DNA from: Gammaproteobacteria bacterium
Lineage (GTDB): Bacteria; Pseudomonadota; Gammaproteobacteria; DSM-19610
DNA length: 29,295 bases
Assembly (NCBI GenBank): GCA_011371465.1
Contig: DRQL01000275.1
Coordinates: 1 to 29,295, forward strand
Reading direction: 5' to 3'
Shown: positions 15,696-23,586 of the stretch, piece after piece
Position numbering within the stretch: position 1 is the first letter of the stretch
How the letters are laid out: each line of letters begins with the position of its first letter
The notes under the pieces: generated by a model
What the model was told of the DNA's origin: nothing
What the model saw: only the letters and a program-made list of their open reading frames with translations
Database searches by the model: none
Position numbers and translations under genes: made by a program

Positions 15696-16498
15696 CACAA
15701 CCGCAGTCATCCGTACCGGTAGTGATGGTATTTTCCGGCAACGACCCCAGCGGTGGTGCCGGTATCCAGGCCGATATCGAGGCGCTGATGAGCCACGGCT
15801 GCCACACCGCGCCCGTGGTCACCACGCTGACCATCCAGGATACCCAGAACGTGGTCGGCTACACGCCACTGGATGGCGAGCTGATCATGGAACAGGCCCG
15901 CACGGTCCTGGAAGACATGCCGGTGGCTGCCTTCAAGCTGGGGCTGCTGACCAGCAGCGAAGCGGTACAGGCCATTCATGCGGTGCTCGAGGATTACCCG
16001 GATATTCCCGTGATCATGGACCCGGTACTGGCCAGCGGCAATGGCCACATGCTGGCCGACGATGATGTGGTCGAAAGCATGAACGAACTGTTGCTGCCGC
16101 AGGTAACGGTACTGACCCCCAACAGCATGGAAGCACGCCTGCTGGCGCCGCAGGCGGACACGCTGGACGCCTGCGCCATGGCGCTGCTGGAACGCGGCGT
16201 CGAATTCGTGCTCATTACCGGCACCCATGAAAACACCCCGGAAGTAAAAAACACCCTGTACGCCAACAACCGCATCCTCGATACCTTCAACTGGGAACGC
16301 CTGGAAGGCAGCTTTCACGGTTCCGGCTGCACACTGGCCGCCAGCATCGCCGGCCTGCTGGCGCAGGGCCTGGAACCGTTCAGCGCCGTACACGAAGCCC
16401 AGGAGTACACCTGGCAGGCCCTGTCGGAAGCCTACCGCATCGGCATGGGCCAGCAGATACCCAACCGGCTGTTCTGGGCCCGCGGCGAGGATGACTAG
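15692..16498 (+). CDS. thiD: Hydroxymethylpyrimidine/phosphomethylpyrimidine kinase
   Basis: The 268-residue ribokinase-fold protein has the ThiD signatures GNDPSGGAGIQADIEA near the N-terminus, AFKLGLL, IMDPVLASGNG, LTPNSMEARLL, and the anion-hole motif FHGSGCTLAASIA. It phosphorylates hydroxymethylpyrimidine (HMP) to HMP-P and HMP-PP for thiamine synthesis. The ATG at 15692 has AGGA (15679-15682) at nine bases; the TTG at 15683 sits directly on that site and is rejected. It is the first gene of thiD-thiE-hemL; thiE follows after 27 bp. The protein is slightly divergent from enteric ThiD but complete. Confidence 0.92.
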   Translation: MTQPQSSVPVVMVFSGNDPSGGAGIQADIEALMSHGCHTAPVVTTLTIQDTQNVVGYTPLDGELIMEQARTVLEDMPVAAFKLGLLTSSEAVQAIHAVLEDYPDIPVIMDPVLASGNGHMLADDDVVESMNELLLPQVTVLTPNSMEARLLAPQADTLDACAMALLERGVEFVLITGTHENTPEVKNTLYANNRILDTFNWERLEGSFHGSGCTLAASIAGLLAQGLEPFSAVHEAQEYTWQALSEAYRIGMGQQIPNRLFWARGEDD

Positions 16499-16525
16499 CG
16501 TTCCCGGATTCCACACCCTGAGCCC

Positions 16526-17179
16526 ATGATAGCCCGTTCCACAGCGACAGAAACCAGGCCGGCGTTACGCGGCCTGTACGCGCTTACCGACGCTGCCCTG
16601 CAGGCTCCCGAACAACTGGCCGAAAGGGTATCGCTGGCCATCGACGGCGGCGCCACGCTCATCCAGTACCGCGACAAATCCGGTCATGCCCGTGTGCGCC
16701 TGCAGCAGGCACGCACCCTGGCCGATTTGTGCCGTGCCCGTGGCGTCCTGTTCATTGTCAACGATGACGCGGCACTTGCCGCCGCCTGCGACGCCCACGG
16801 CGTGCATCTCGGCAGGACAGATATGGATCTGCGCGCCGCGCGTAGACTGCTGGGCAACGAGGCACTTATCGGGGTGTCCTGCTACAACGATCTGTCGCTG
16901 GCACGCGCAGGCGCTGCCGGCGGCGCCGACTACCTTGCGTTCGGTCGTTTTTTCCCGTCACGCACCAAACCGGCCGCGGTGCAGGCCGACCCGGCCCTGC
17001 TCCGGCAGGCCAAACGGGAACTGTCGCTGCCGATTGCCGCCATCGGCGGCATTACACCGGACAACGCCGGTGAACTGCTCGCAGCCGGCGCGGATATGCT
17101 GGCGGTTGTACACAGTGTGTTTGCGGCCACGGATATCCGGGCTGCAGCAACGGCTATCAGCGGATTGTTTACGTATTGA
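16526..17179 (+). CDS. thiE: Thiamine phosphate synthase
   Basis: The 217-residue TIM-barrel enzyme joins HMP-PP and thiazole phosphate into thiamine phosphate. Visible motifs are GLYALTD, GGATLIQYRDK, FIVNDD, GVHLGRTDMD, GADYLAFGRFFPSRTKP and IAAIGGITPDNAGELLAAGADMLAVV-type segments in the standard order. The start at 16526 gives a 17-residue N-terminal extension before the barrel; no strong ribosome site is visible. It lies between thiD and hemL, an order common in gammaproteobacteria. The following gap holds a family A palindrome. Confidence 0.92.
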   Translation: MIARSTATETRPALRGLYALTDAALQAPEQLAERVSLAIDGGATLIQYRDKSGHARVRLQQARTLADLCRARGVLFIVNDDAALAAACDAHGVHLGRTDMDLRAARRLLGNEALIGVSCYNDLSLARAGAAGGADYLAFGRFFPSRTKPAAVQADPALLRQAKRELSLPIAAIGGITPDNAGELLAAGADMLAVVHSVFAATDIRAAATAISGLFTY

Positions 17180-17181
17180 GG

Positions 17182-17247
17182 GAAACTCTGATCCATTCTT
17201 TTCCGTCATTCCGGCGCATGCCGGAATGACGAATAAACCAGAGTTTC
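17182..17247. repeat. Family A nested palindrome between thiE and hemL
   Basis: An inner perfect 12-bp stem with a 4-nt loop (cgtcattccggc 17204-17215, gccggaatgacg 17220-17231) is enclosed by perfect 9-bp inverted ends gaaactctg (17182-17190) and cagagtttc (17239-17247). A seven-T run follows within about ten bases of the outer arm, so it might work as a terminator after thiE. Confidence 0.75.
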
Positions 17248-17307
17248 GTTGATTTTTTTAATCCCCTGATGATCGGGGGAAGAACAGGCACTTTCAAGGA
17301 ACACACC

Positions 17308-18588
17308 ATGTCGAAATCCCAGCAACTATTCGAGGCTGCCCAGGTGCATATCCCCGGCGGCGTCAATTCACCGGTACGCGCTTTCGCGGGCGTCGGTGGC
17401 AGCCCGGTCTTTTTCAGTCGCGGCTCCGGCCCCTATCTTTTCGATGCCGACGGCAAACGCTACGTGGATTATGTCGGCTCATGGGGACCCATGATCGGCG
17501 GGCACTGTCACCCGGACGTGGTACACGCGGTGCGCGAAGCGGCCGCCAACGGACTGGGATTCGGCGCACCGACAGAAATCGAGACGCGCATGGCCGACCT
17601 GCTGTGCGAGCTGGTGCCATCGCTGGAACAGGTCCGCATGGTCAACTCCGGGACCGAAGCCACCATGAGCGCCATCCGGCTGGCGCGCGGTTTTACCGGC
17701 CGGGATACCATCGTGAAATTCGAGGGCTGCTATCACGGTCACTCGGATTCGCTGCTGGTCAAGGCCGGCTCCGGCGCCCTGACACTGGGCGTGCCCACCT
17801 CGCCGGGCGTGCCGGCCGACCTGGCAAAATACACCGTCACACTCGAATACAACAACGCCGACCAGGTGCGCAGCGCATTTGCCGACATCGGTGAACAGGT
17901 CGCCGCCATCATCGTCGAACCGGTCGCCGGCAACATGAACTGTGTACCGCCCGTGCCCGGCTTCCTGCAGGCGCTGCGCGAAGTCTGCGACCAGTCCGGC
18001 AGCGTACTGATCTTTGACGAGGTCATGACCGGCTTCCGCTTCGCCACCGGCTGTGCCCAGCAGTACTACAGCGTCATGCCGGACCTCACCACGCTCGGCA
18101 AGGTCATCGGTGGCGGCCTGCCGGTCGGCGCGTTTGGCGGGCGCAGGGACATCATGCAGCACATTGCGCCCACCGGCCCGGTCTACCAGGCCGGCACCCT
18201 GTCCGGCAACCCGGTGGCCATGGCCGCCGGACTGGCCACCCTCAACCTGGTACAGCAACCGGGTTTCCACCAGCGGCTGGAAAACAGCACCACGGAACTG
18301 CTGACGGGCCTGCGCGAACGGGCACAGGCGGCCGGGATTCCTTTCCTTACCAACCAGGTCGGCAGCATGTTCGGCCTGTTTTTCAGCGACCGCGAAACCA
18401 TCACCGGCTTTGTAGACGTGCAGGCTTGCGACCAGGCTCGCTTCAAGGCCTTTTTCCACGCCATGCTGGAGCGGGGTGTCTACCTGGCGCCTTCCGCCTT
18501 TGAAGCCGGTTTCCTGTCATCGGCGCACGATCACAACGCGCTGCAGGCCACGCTGGATGCCGCGGAGCAATCCTTTGCCGAACTGTAA
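17308..18588 (+). CDS. hemL: Glutamate-1-semialdehyde 2,1-aminomutase
   Basis: The 426-residue PLP enzyme converts glutamate-1-semialdehyde to 5-aminolevulinate in the C5 pathway of haem synthesis. Motifs are complete: HIPGGVNSPVRAF, DYVGSWGPMIGGH, MVNSGTEATMSAIRLARGFT, YHGHSDSLL, DEVMTGFR and the PLP lysine K265 in TLGKVIGGGLPVGAFGG. The ATG at 17308 follows AAGGA by seven bases; the longer frame from 17269 is not needed. It follows thiE, separated by a family A repeat. Confidence 0.96.
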   Translation: MSKSQQLFEAAQVHIPGGVNSPVRAFAGVGGSPVFFSRGSGPYLFDADGKRYVDYVGSWGPMIGGHCHPDVVHAVREAAANGLGFGAPTEIETRMADLLCELVPSLEQVRMVNSGTEATMSAIRLARGFTGRDTIVKFEGCYHGHSDSLLVKAGSGALTLGVPTSPGVPADLAKYTVTLEYNNADQVRSAFADIGEQVAAIIVEPVAGNMNCVPPVPGFLQALREVCDQSGSVLIFDEVMTGFRFATGCAQQYYSVMPDLTTLGKVIGGGLPVGAFGGRRDIMQHIAPTGPVYQAGTLSGNPVAMAAGLATLNLVQQPGFHQRLENSTTELLTGLRERAQAAGIPFLTNQVGSMFGLFFSDRETITGFVDVQACDQARFKAFFHAMLERGVYLAPSAFEAGFLSSAHDHNALQATLDAAEQSFAEL

Positions 18589-18684
18589 ACGTAATGAACC
18601 GTCCTCCCGGCGCAGGCCGGACCACAGCGCCCGCGCGTTGAACGCCCGCAGCGGCAGCACGCCAGGCTTGCCCGCGTAGAGCCC

Positions 18685-20724
18685 ATGGAAGCCCTGCTCA
18701 CTGACCTGATGCTGTGGATCAAGGCCCACCCGCACTGGGCCGGGCTGGTGGTGATCGTGGTATCGGCACTGGAATCCTTCCTGGTGGTCGGCCTGTTCGT
18801 GCCGGGCACCGTGGTCATGTTCGGCATCGGCGCCATGATCGCCGCCGGCAGCATGGAGCTGATGCCGACCCTGGTACTGGCCGCCGTCGGCGCCGTCATC
18901 GGTGACGGCACCAGTTACTTTATCGGGCGCCACTACCATCAGCGCCTGCGGGTGATATGGCCGTTCCGCAACTACCCGATGATGATCAGCCGCGGCGTGG
19001 ATTTTTTCCACAAGCACGGCGGCAAAAGCATTGTGCTGGCCCGCTTCGTGGGACCGGTGCGCCCCCTGCTGCCTGCCGTCGCCGGCATGCTGAACATGCC
19101 CGCGCGGCGCTTTTTCCTGGTCAACAGCCTGTCCGCCATCCTGTGGGCGCCCGCCTACATACTGCCCGGGGTGCTGTTTGGCGCCTCGCTGGGTATCGCT
19201 GCGGAAATCGCCGGGCGCCTGGCGGTGCTGCTGGTGATCCTGGTGGCGCTGCTGTGGTTCTCCTGGTGGTCGATGCGCCGCCTTTCGCGCACCCTGCAAC
19301 CCCATGCGCTGAGCGTACAGCAACGCATCCTGGACTGGTCACGCAGGCATTCGCACATTGAACCGCTGGCAGCCGCACTGCTGGACCCCGAACATCCCGA
19401 GGCGCGCGGCATGACGGTGCTGACCGCCCTGCTGGTGCTGGCCAGCTGGGCAATACTGACCATCCCTTCCCACCTGACCACGGACAACCTGCTCGGCAAC
19501 CTGGACCTGTACCTGTACCACTGGTTGCAATCCCTGCGCAGCCCGCTGGGTGACCGGCTGATGATCATCACCACCGAGATCGGCGACGGACGGGTGCTGT
19601 ACGGCTTCACCCTGGTGCTCAGCCTGGTGCTGTTGCTGCGCCGGCGCTGGCGGGCGGCCGTACACTGGCTGGTGACCGTAGGCATGGTCGGTCTGTTGAC
19701 GCAGGCGCTGAAAAACCACACCGCAGTGGCCCGTCCGCCGCTGCTGGACAATTCACTGTTCAGTTACTCATTTCCCAGCGGGCACGCCAGCCTGTCGGTC
19801 GCCGTGTTCGGCTTCCTGGCGGTCCTGCTGGCGCGTGAACTGCGCAGCAGCTGGCACTGGCTGCCCTACTCCACCGCGGTGTTCCTGATCGTGGCCATCA
19901 GCTTTTCGCGGCTCTACCTGGGGGTCCACTGGCTGTCCGACATACTGGCCGGCTGGAGCCTGGGGCTGATGTGGGTGGCGCTGATGGGCATTGCCTACCG
20001 CAGGCACCCGGCGCCCGCGGTCTCGACCCGGATACTGGCGCCGATTGCCATCGTCACGCTGGTATTGTTGGCCAGCCTGCACAGCTCGCTGAAACTGGAA
20101 CAGGACCTGGCACTGTACCGGCCGGCCGCCATTACCCCGGTCACCCTGACAAAAAGCGACTGGCTGGCAGGTGGCTGGCAGAATCTGCCGGCCTACCGTG
20201 ATGACCTGAAAGGACGGCACAGCCAGCCACTCGACATCCAGTGGAACGGCTCACGGGAAGGCATCACCGAACGCATGCTGGCGGATGGCTGGCGGCGGCC
20301 GCACAGCCCGAACCTGCGCAACCTGCTCAAACTGTTTAACGGCGATGCAACGGTGCAGGAACTGCCGGTGCTGCCGCAGGTCCACCACGGTGAATCGCAA
20401 CAGGTGTTACTGGTGCGCGACAGCGATGACGCTTCCAGGCTGCTGACACTGCGTTTATGGGAAAGCAGGTACCGCCTTGCCGAAGACCAGACTCCCCTGT
20501 GGGTCGGGGACATCAGCTGGCTGAGTGTCGATGCCAGCTACCACCTGTTCCGCTTTCTGCGCACCGAACGGGATTTCAGCGGCGCACTGGACCGGTTTCT
20601 GTCCCTCATGGACGCAAACGGAATCCACCAGGTACAGCGCCCCTTGCCGCAACGCGGCAACAACGAAACCAACTGGGATGGCCGCCTGTTGCTGGTCAGC
20701 AAAAAAACCCCGGAACACCGGTAG
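18685..20724 (+). CDS. DedA-PAP2-LssY fusion membrane protein
   Basis: This 679-residue inner-membrane protein joins three parts. Residues 1 to about 205 are a DedA/VTT domain (ESFLVVGLFVPGTVVMFGIG, GDGTSYFIGR, FVGPVRPLLPAVAGM), of the kind linked to lipid carrier flipping. Residues about 240-440 are a PAP2 phosphatase with all three motifs: K343-x6-RP, PSGH ending at His367, and SR-x5-H415-x3-D419. Such domains remove phosphate from lipid phosphates such as undecaprenyl diphosphate or phosphatidate. About 470-640 matches the LssY C-terminal domain (WNGSREGITERMLADGW, VGDISW, HLFRFLRTERDF), probably outside the membrane. The set suggests coupled translocation and dephosphorylation of a lipid. 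The TAG stop is supplied by the family C repeat starting at 20721. The 96-bp gap upstream has only a short family A fragment (18606-18620). Confidence 0.88.
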   Translation: MEALLTDLMLWIKAHPHWAGLVVIVVSALESFLVVGLFVPGTVVMFGIGAMIAAGSMELMPTLVLAAVGAVIGDGTSYFIGRHYHQRLRVIWPFRNYPMMISRGVDFFHKHGGKSIVLARFVGPVRPLLPAVAGMLNMPARRFFLVNSLSAILWAPAYILPGVLFGASLGIAAEIAGRLAVLLVILVALLWFSWWSMRRLSRTLQPHALSVQQRILDWSRRHSHIEPLAAALLDPEHPEARGMTVLTALLVLASWAILTIPSHLTTDNLLGNLDLYLYHWLQSLRSPLGDRLMIITTEIGDGRVLYGFTLVLSLVLLLRRRWRAAVHWLVTVGMVGLLTQALKNHTAVARPPLLDNSLFSYSFPSGHASLSVAVFGFLAVLLARELRSSWHWLPYSTAVFLIVAISFSRLYLGVHWLSDILAGWSLGLMWVALMGIAYRRHPAPAVSTRILAPIAIVTLVLLASLHSSLKLEQDLALYRPAAITPVTLTKSDWLAGGWQNLPAYRDDLKGRHSQPLDIQWNGSREGITERMLADGWRRPHSPNLRNLLKLFNGDATVQELPVLPQVHHGESQQVLLVRDSDDASRLLTLRLWESRYRLAEDQTPLWVGDISWLSVDASYHLFRFLRTERDFSGALDRFLSLMDANGIHQVQRPLPQRGNNETNWDGRLLLVSKKTPEHR

Positions 20725-20866
20725 GAGCGCCGGCCTTCGGCGCGATGGTTGCAGCGCGCATTCGCAGTCAGGAGACCGCTACGGGTTAACTTGCTCCCCC
20801 TGTAGGAGCGCCGGCCTTCGGCGCGAAAGGTTGGGGCGGGCTTTCACGATCAGGAGACCGCTACGG
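20721..20866. repeat. Two tandem family C-related units
   Basis: Units at 20721-20784 and 20802-20866 share gtaggagcgccggccttcgg at the start and tcaggagaccgctacgg at the end, with a more variable middle. Each unit begins with a small hairpin (gcgccg-gcctt-cggcgc). The first unit provides the TAG stop of the DedA-PAP2 gene; the second ends ten bases before the ubiX stop on the other strand. Confidence 0.8.
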
Positions 20867-20875
20867 CTTGTCGCG

Positions 20876-21508
20876 TCACGCTCCCCAGCGTGGTGACAGG
20901 GAATTTTCTATGCCCAGCTGGTCGAGGATGCGCGCCACGACGAAATCCACCAGGTCGGCGACGCAGGAAGGGTTCTGGTAAAAACCGGGATTGGGCGGCA
21001 GGATCACTACGCCGAGGCGCGCGAGCTTCAGCATGTTTTCCAGGTGGATGGCAGAAAACGGCGCTTCCCGCGGCACCAGCACCAGTTTGCGGCCTTCCTT
21101 GATGGTAACATCAGCTGCCCGTTCGATGAGGTTACTGCTGGTACCCGCGGCAATACCGGCCAGCGTGCCCGTGGTACAGGGGCACACCACCATGGCCTGC
21201 GGGGGACTGGAACCGCTCGCCACCGGCGCAGTCCACTCCTCGCGCCCGAAGACCCGCAGCTGATCGGGATCCGCGCCAAACTGTTCCGTCAGCACCCGCT
21301 GTATCCCGCTGGTCTGGCCCGGCAGTTTCAGGTCGGTTTCCATGTTGATCACGATCTGGCCGGGCGCCGAAATCATCAGGTCGACCGGCCTGCGCTGACC
21401 CAGCAACACTTCCAGCAGGCGCAATGCATAGGCTGCCCCGGAGGCACCGGTGATGGCAAGTGCAAGCGGGTTGTGATTGTATGCATTCGTTGTGTCTGTT
21501 TGATTCAT
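20876..21508 (-). CDS. ubiX: Flavin prenyltransferase UbiX
   Basis: The 210-residue flavoprotein makes the prenylated FMN cofactor for the decarboxylase UbiD in ubiquinone synthesis. Motifs are LAITGASGAAYALRLLEVL at the N-terminus, VVCPCTTGTLAGIAAGTSSN, LIERAADVTIKEGRKLVLVP and REAPFSAIHLENMLKL, then PPNPGFYQ. The ATG at 21508 was chosen over 21526 and a TTG at 21544 because it sits closest to the conserved domain; none has a strong ribosome site. It follows mpl by 59 bp on the same strand, an association common in gammaproteobacteria. Confidence 0.93.
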   Translation of the reverse strand: MNQTDTTNAYNHNPLALAITGASGAAYALRLLEVLLGQRRPVDLMISAPGQIVINMETDLKLPGQTSGIQRVLTEQFGADPDQLRVFGREEWTAPVASGSSPPQAMVVCPCTTGTLAGIAAGTSSNLIERAADVTIKEGRKLVLVPREAPFSAIHLENMLKLARLGVVILPPNPGFYQNPSCVADLVDFVVARILDQLGIENSLSPRWGA

Positions 21509-21567
21509 TGTTCTCGCTCTATCCATTGATGCGTTCGTGACCAACCGCTTTTCCGGATGCCGGTGAC

Positions 21568-22932
21568 TCAGCGCACGGCCAGTTGTGCCAGCAATTTTTC
21601 GTGTATGCCGCCAAAGCCGCCGTTACTCATCACCACCAGCCGGTCACCGGGTTGCGCCTGTTCTATAATCGAAGTCACCAGCGCATCGACGTCATCCATG
21701 ACCACCAGCGGTGCGGTCAGGCCGGCCGTGGCTTCCTGCAGATCCCACGACAGATCATCCGGCTGGAACAGCCAGACCGCGTCCGCATCCGCAAGCGAGG
21801 ACGCCAGCCGGTCACGGTGGACACCCAGCCGCATGGTATTGGAACGCGGCTCCAGGATGGCCAGCAGACGCCCGCCGTCACCACTTTTCTTCAACCCGGC
21901 GAGCGTCGTGGCAATGGCCGTCGGATGGTGGGCGAAATCATCGTACACGGATACGCCACCGACCTCACCGCGCAGTTCCAGGCGACGCCTGACACCCTTG
22001 AACGTATGCAGCGCCGCGATTGACTGCTCGACCGGCACGCCGACGTGCCGGGCCGCGGCGATGGCGGACAGCGCATTGTGCATATTGTGGGTGCCCAGCT
22101 GACCCCACCGGACTTCACCCTGCGGCCTGCCATCCAGCAGCACCCGGAAATGACTGCCGTCCGCGGCGATGACTTCCCCCTGCCACTGTGCCGGGAACGT
22201 TTGTGCCGAAACGGTTTCCACGGCACTCCAGCAGCCCATGTCCAGCACTTCAGAGAGATTCCCGTCATTGGCATTCACCACCACCAGGCCGTTGCCCGGC
22301 ACGATCCGCAGCAGGTGGTGAAACTGGCGCTGGATCGCCGCCAGGTCCGGGAAGATATCGGCATGGTCGAATTCCAGGTTGTTGAGTACCAGGGTGCGTG
22401 GACGGTAGTGGACGAACTTGGAGCGCTTGTCAAAGAACGCGGTATCGTATTCGTCCGCCTCGACCACGAAAAAGGGGGTTTTGCCCAGCCGCGCAGAGAC
22501 CCCGAAATTGGCGGGCACCCCGCCAATCAGGAAACCGGGGGCAAGACCGGCCGCCTCGAGTATCCAGGCCAGCATGCTGGCCGTGCTGGTTTTGCCGTGG
22601 GTACCGGCCACCGCCAGCACCCAGCGTCCCTGCAACAGGTGCCCGGACAGCCACTGCGGACCCGAGGTGTAGTTCAACCCGCGGTCCAGCATCGCTTCGA
22701 CGGCGGGGTTGCCACGACTCATGGCATTGCCCACCACCACCTGGTCGGGCGCCGGATCCAGGTGGCTCGCCGCATAGCCCTGCAGCAGTTCGATACCCTG
22801 CTCCTGCAACTGGGTGCTCATGGGGGGATAGACACTGGCATCCGATCCCTGCACTTCGAATCCCGCTTCCCGCGCCAGGATCGCCAGCCCCCCCATGAAT
22901 GTGCCGCAGATACCCAGAATATGAATTTTCAT
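21568..22932 (-). CDS. mpl: UDP-N-acetylmuramate:L-Ala-gamma-D-Glu-meso-DAP ligase
   Basis: The 454-residue Mur-ligase-fold protein starts MKIHILGICGTFMGGLAIL, the typical Mpl N-terminus (MurC has GIGGSGMGG-type instead). It has the ATP loop VAGTHGKTSTASML, the EADEYDTAFFDKRSKFVHY segment, NLEFDHADIF and YDDFAHHPTAI. Mpl recycles cell-wall tripeptide by attaching it directly to UDP-MurNAc in the cytoplasm. The ATG at 22932 was chosen for family length; the frame continues to 23103 without homology. It is probably cotranscribed with the membrane protein upstream and ubiX downstream. Confidence 0.94.
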   Translation of the reverse strand: MKIHILGICGTFMGGLAILAREAGFEVQGSDASVYPPMSTQLQEQGIELLQGYAASHLDPAPDQVVVGNAMSRGNPAVEAMLDRGLNYTSGPQWLSGHLLQGRWVLAVAGTHGKTSTASMLAWILEAAGLAPGFLIGGVPANFGVSARLGKTPFFVVEADEYDTAFFDKRSKFVHYRPRTLVLNNLEFDHADIFPDLAAIQRQFHHLLRIVPGNGLVVVNANDGNLSEVLDMGCWSAVETVSAQTFPAQWQGEVIAADGSHFRVLLDGRPQGEVRWGQLGTHNMHNALSAIAAARHVGVPVEQSIAALHTFKGVRRRLELRGEVGGVSVYDDFAHHPTAIATTLAGLKKSGDGGRLLAILEPRSNTMRLGVHRDRLASSLADADAVWLFQPDDLSWDLQEATAGLTAPLVVMDDVDALVTSIIEQAQPGDRLVVMSNGGFGGIHEKLLAQLAVR

Positions 22933-22961
22933 GATCGCTGTTCGGTCTCGTCCGTTTGTTA

Positions 22962-23489
22962 TCAGGTTCCTGTCACCGGCGGGAACAGGGTTTCCAGCAG
23001 GCTGATCACCAGGATGGTCTGCAGTCCGGCTACCAGCAGGCCTGTGCCATAACGCACAGACAGGGCGTGTCGGTAGATATGCGCCTGTACAGCGATACCC
23101 CACACCAGCAGCATCAACCAGCCCAATACCAGGGTGCCGGTCGGCCCCTCACCGGACTGAGCCTGCGCAGCCTGCTGCACCAGGGGCAGGCCCGCCAGGC
23201 CCAGCACAGCCCCGGTTCCCGCCAGCGCGGTGAGCGTTTGCAGGTAACGCGCGGTATGACGGGTCAACCGTAGTACCGACCAGCTAAACCATACCATGAC
23301 CAGCGTATCCAGCGCCGTCATACCCAACGACACTGGCCAGCCTGAACTGGTCCGTGCCTGCAGCAGGTCCATGGACAGGTACGCCAGCAGGGCGCCGCCC
23401 AGTGCCTTCAGCGACAGCGGGTCTGCCTGGGGGGCACGACGGAGCAGGCACTGTTCCAGCCAGGAGACCAACCACCTTGTGACCTGCAT
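22962..23489 (-). CDS. Multi-spanning membrane protein, possibly Yip1-like, unknown function
   Basis: From the ATG at 23489 (GGGGAA-type ribosome site upstream) the product is 175 residues with about five hydrophobic helices (ALGGALLAYLSMDLL, TALDTLVMVWFSWSVLRL, GTGAVLGLAGLPLV, TLVLGWLMLLVWGIAVQAH, TGLLVAGLQTILVISLLETLF). Helix spacing and the short hydrophilic N-terminus recall Yip1-domain proteins, but I cannot confirm this. It ends 29 bp before mpl on the same strand and is divergent from the CFA-like gene, so it may head an operon with mpl and ubiX. The longer frame to 23756 overlaps the divergent gene and is rejected. Confidence 0.65.
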   Translation of the reverse strand: MQVTRWLVSWLEQCLLRRAPQADPLSLKALGGALLAYLSMDLLQARTSSGWPVSLGMTALDTLVMVWFSWSVLRLTRHTARYLQTLTALAGTGAVLGLAGLPLVQQAAQAQSGEGPTGTLVLGWLMLLVWGIAVQAHIYRHALSVRYGTGLLVAGLQTILVISLLETLFPPVTGT

Positions 23490-23565
23490 TTGTTTCACTT
23501 CCCCACTGTCTGCCTTTACAAGGCCGGTATGTCGAACTATGGTGACTCCATACGGCGACACCTGG

Positions 23566-23571
23566 ATTATA
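23566..23571 (-). promoter_or_regulatory. Possible -10 box for the minus-strand operon at 23489
   Basis: The minus strand reads TATAAT here, 77 bp before the ATG at 23489. The best -35 candidate (TTAAAT, 23591-23596) is poor and 19 bp away. It lies in the 97-bp gap between divergent genes. Confidence 0.25.
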
Positions 23572-23586
23572 TATGAGGCGGGACGA

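Noticed and set aside
17479..18459. 326-codon minus-strand frame
   Set aside because: Antisense to hemL, which has full homology motifs; composition is that of a complement frame.
18606..18620. Short 'cccggcgcaggccgg' palindrome before the DedA-PAP2 gene
   Set aside because: It matches the family A core but is too short and lacks the flanking arms, so I did not list it as a full element.
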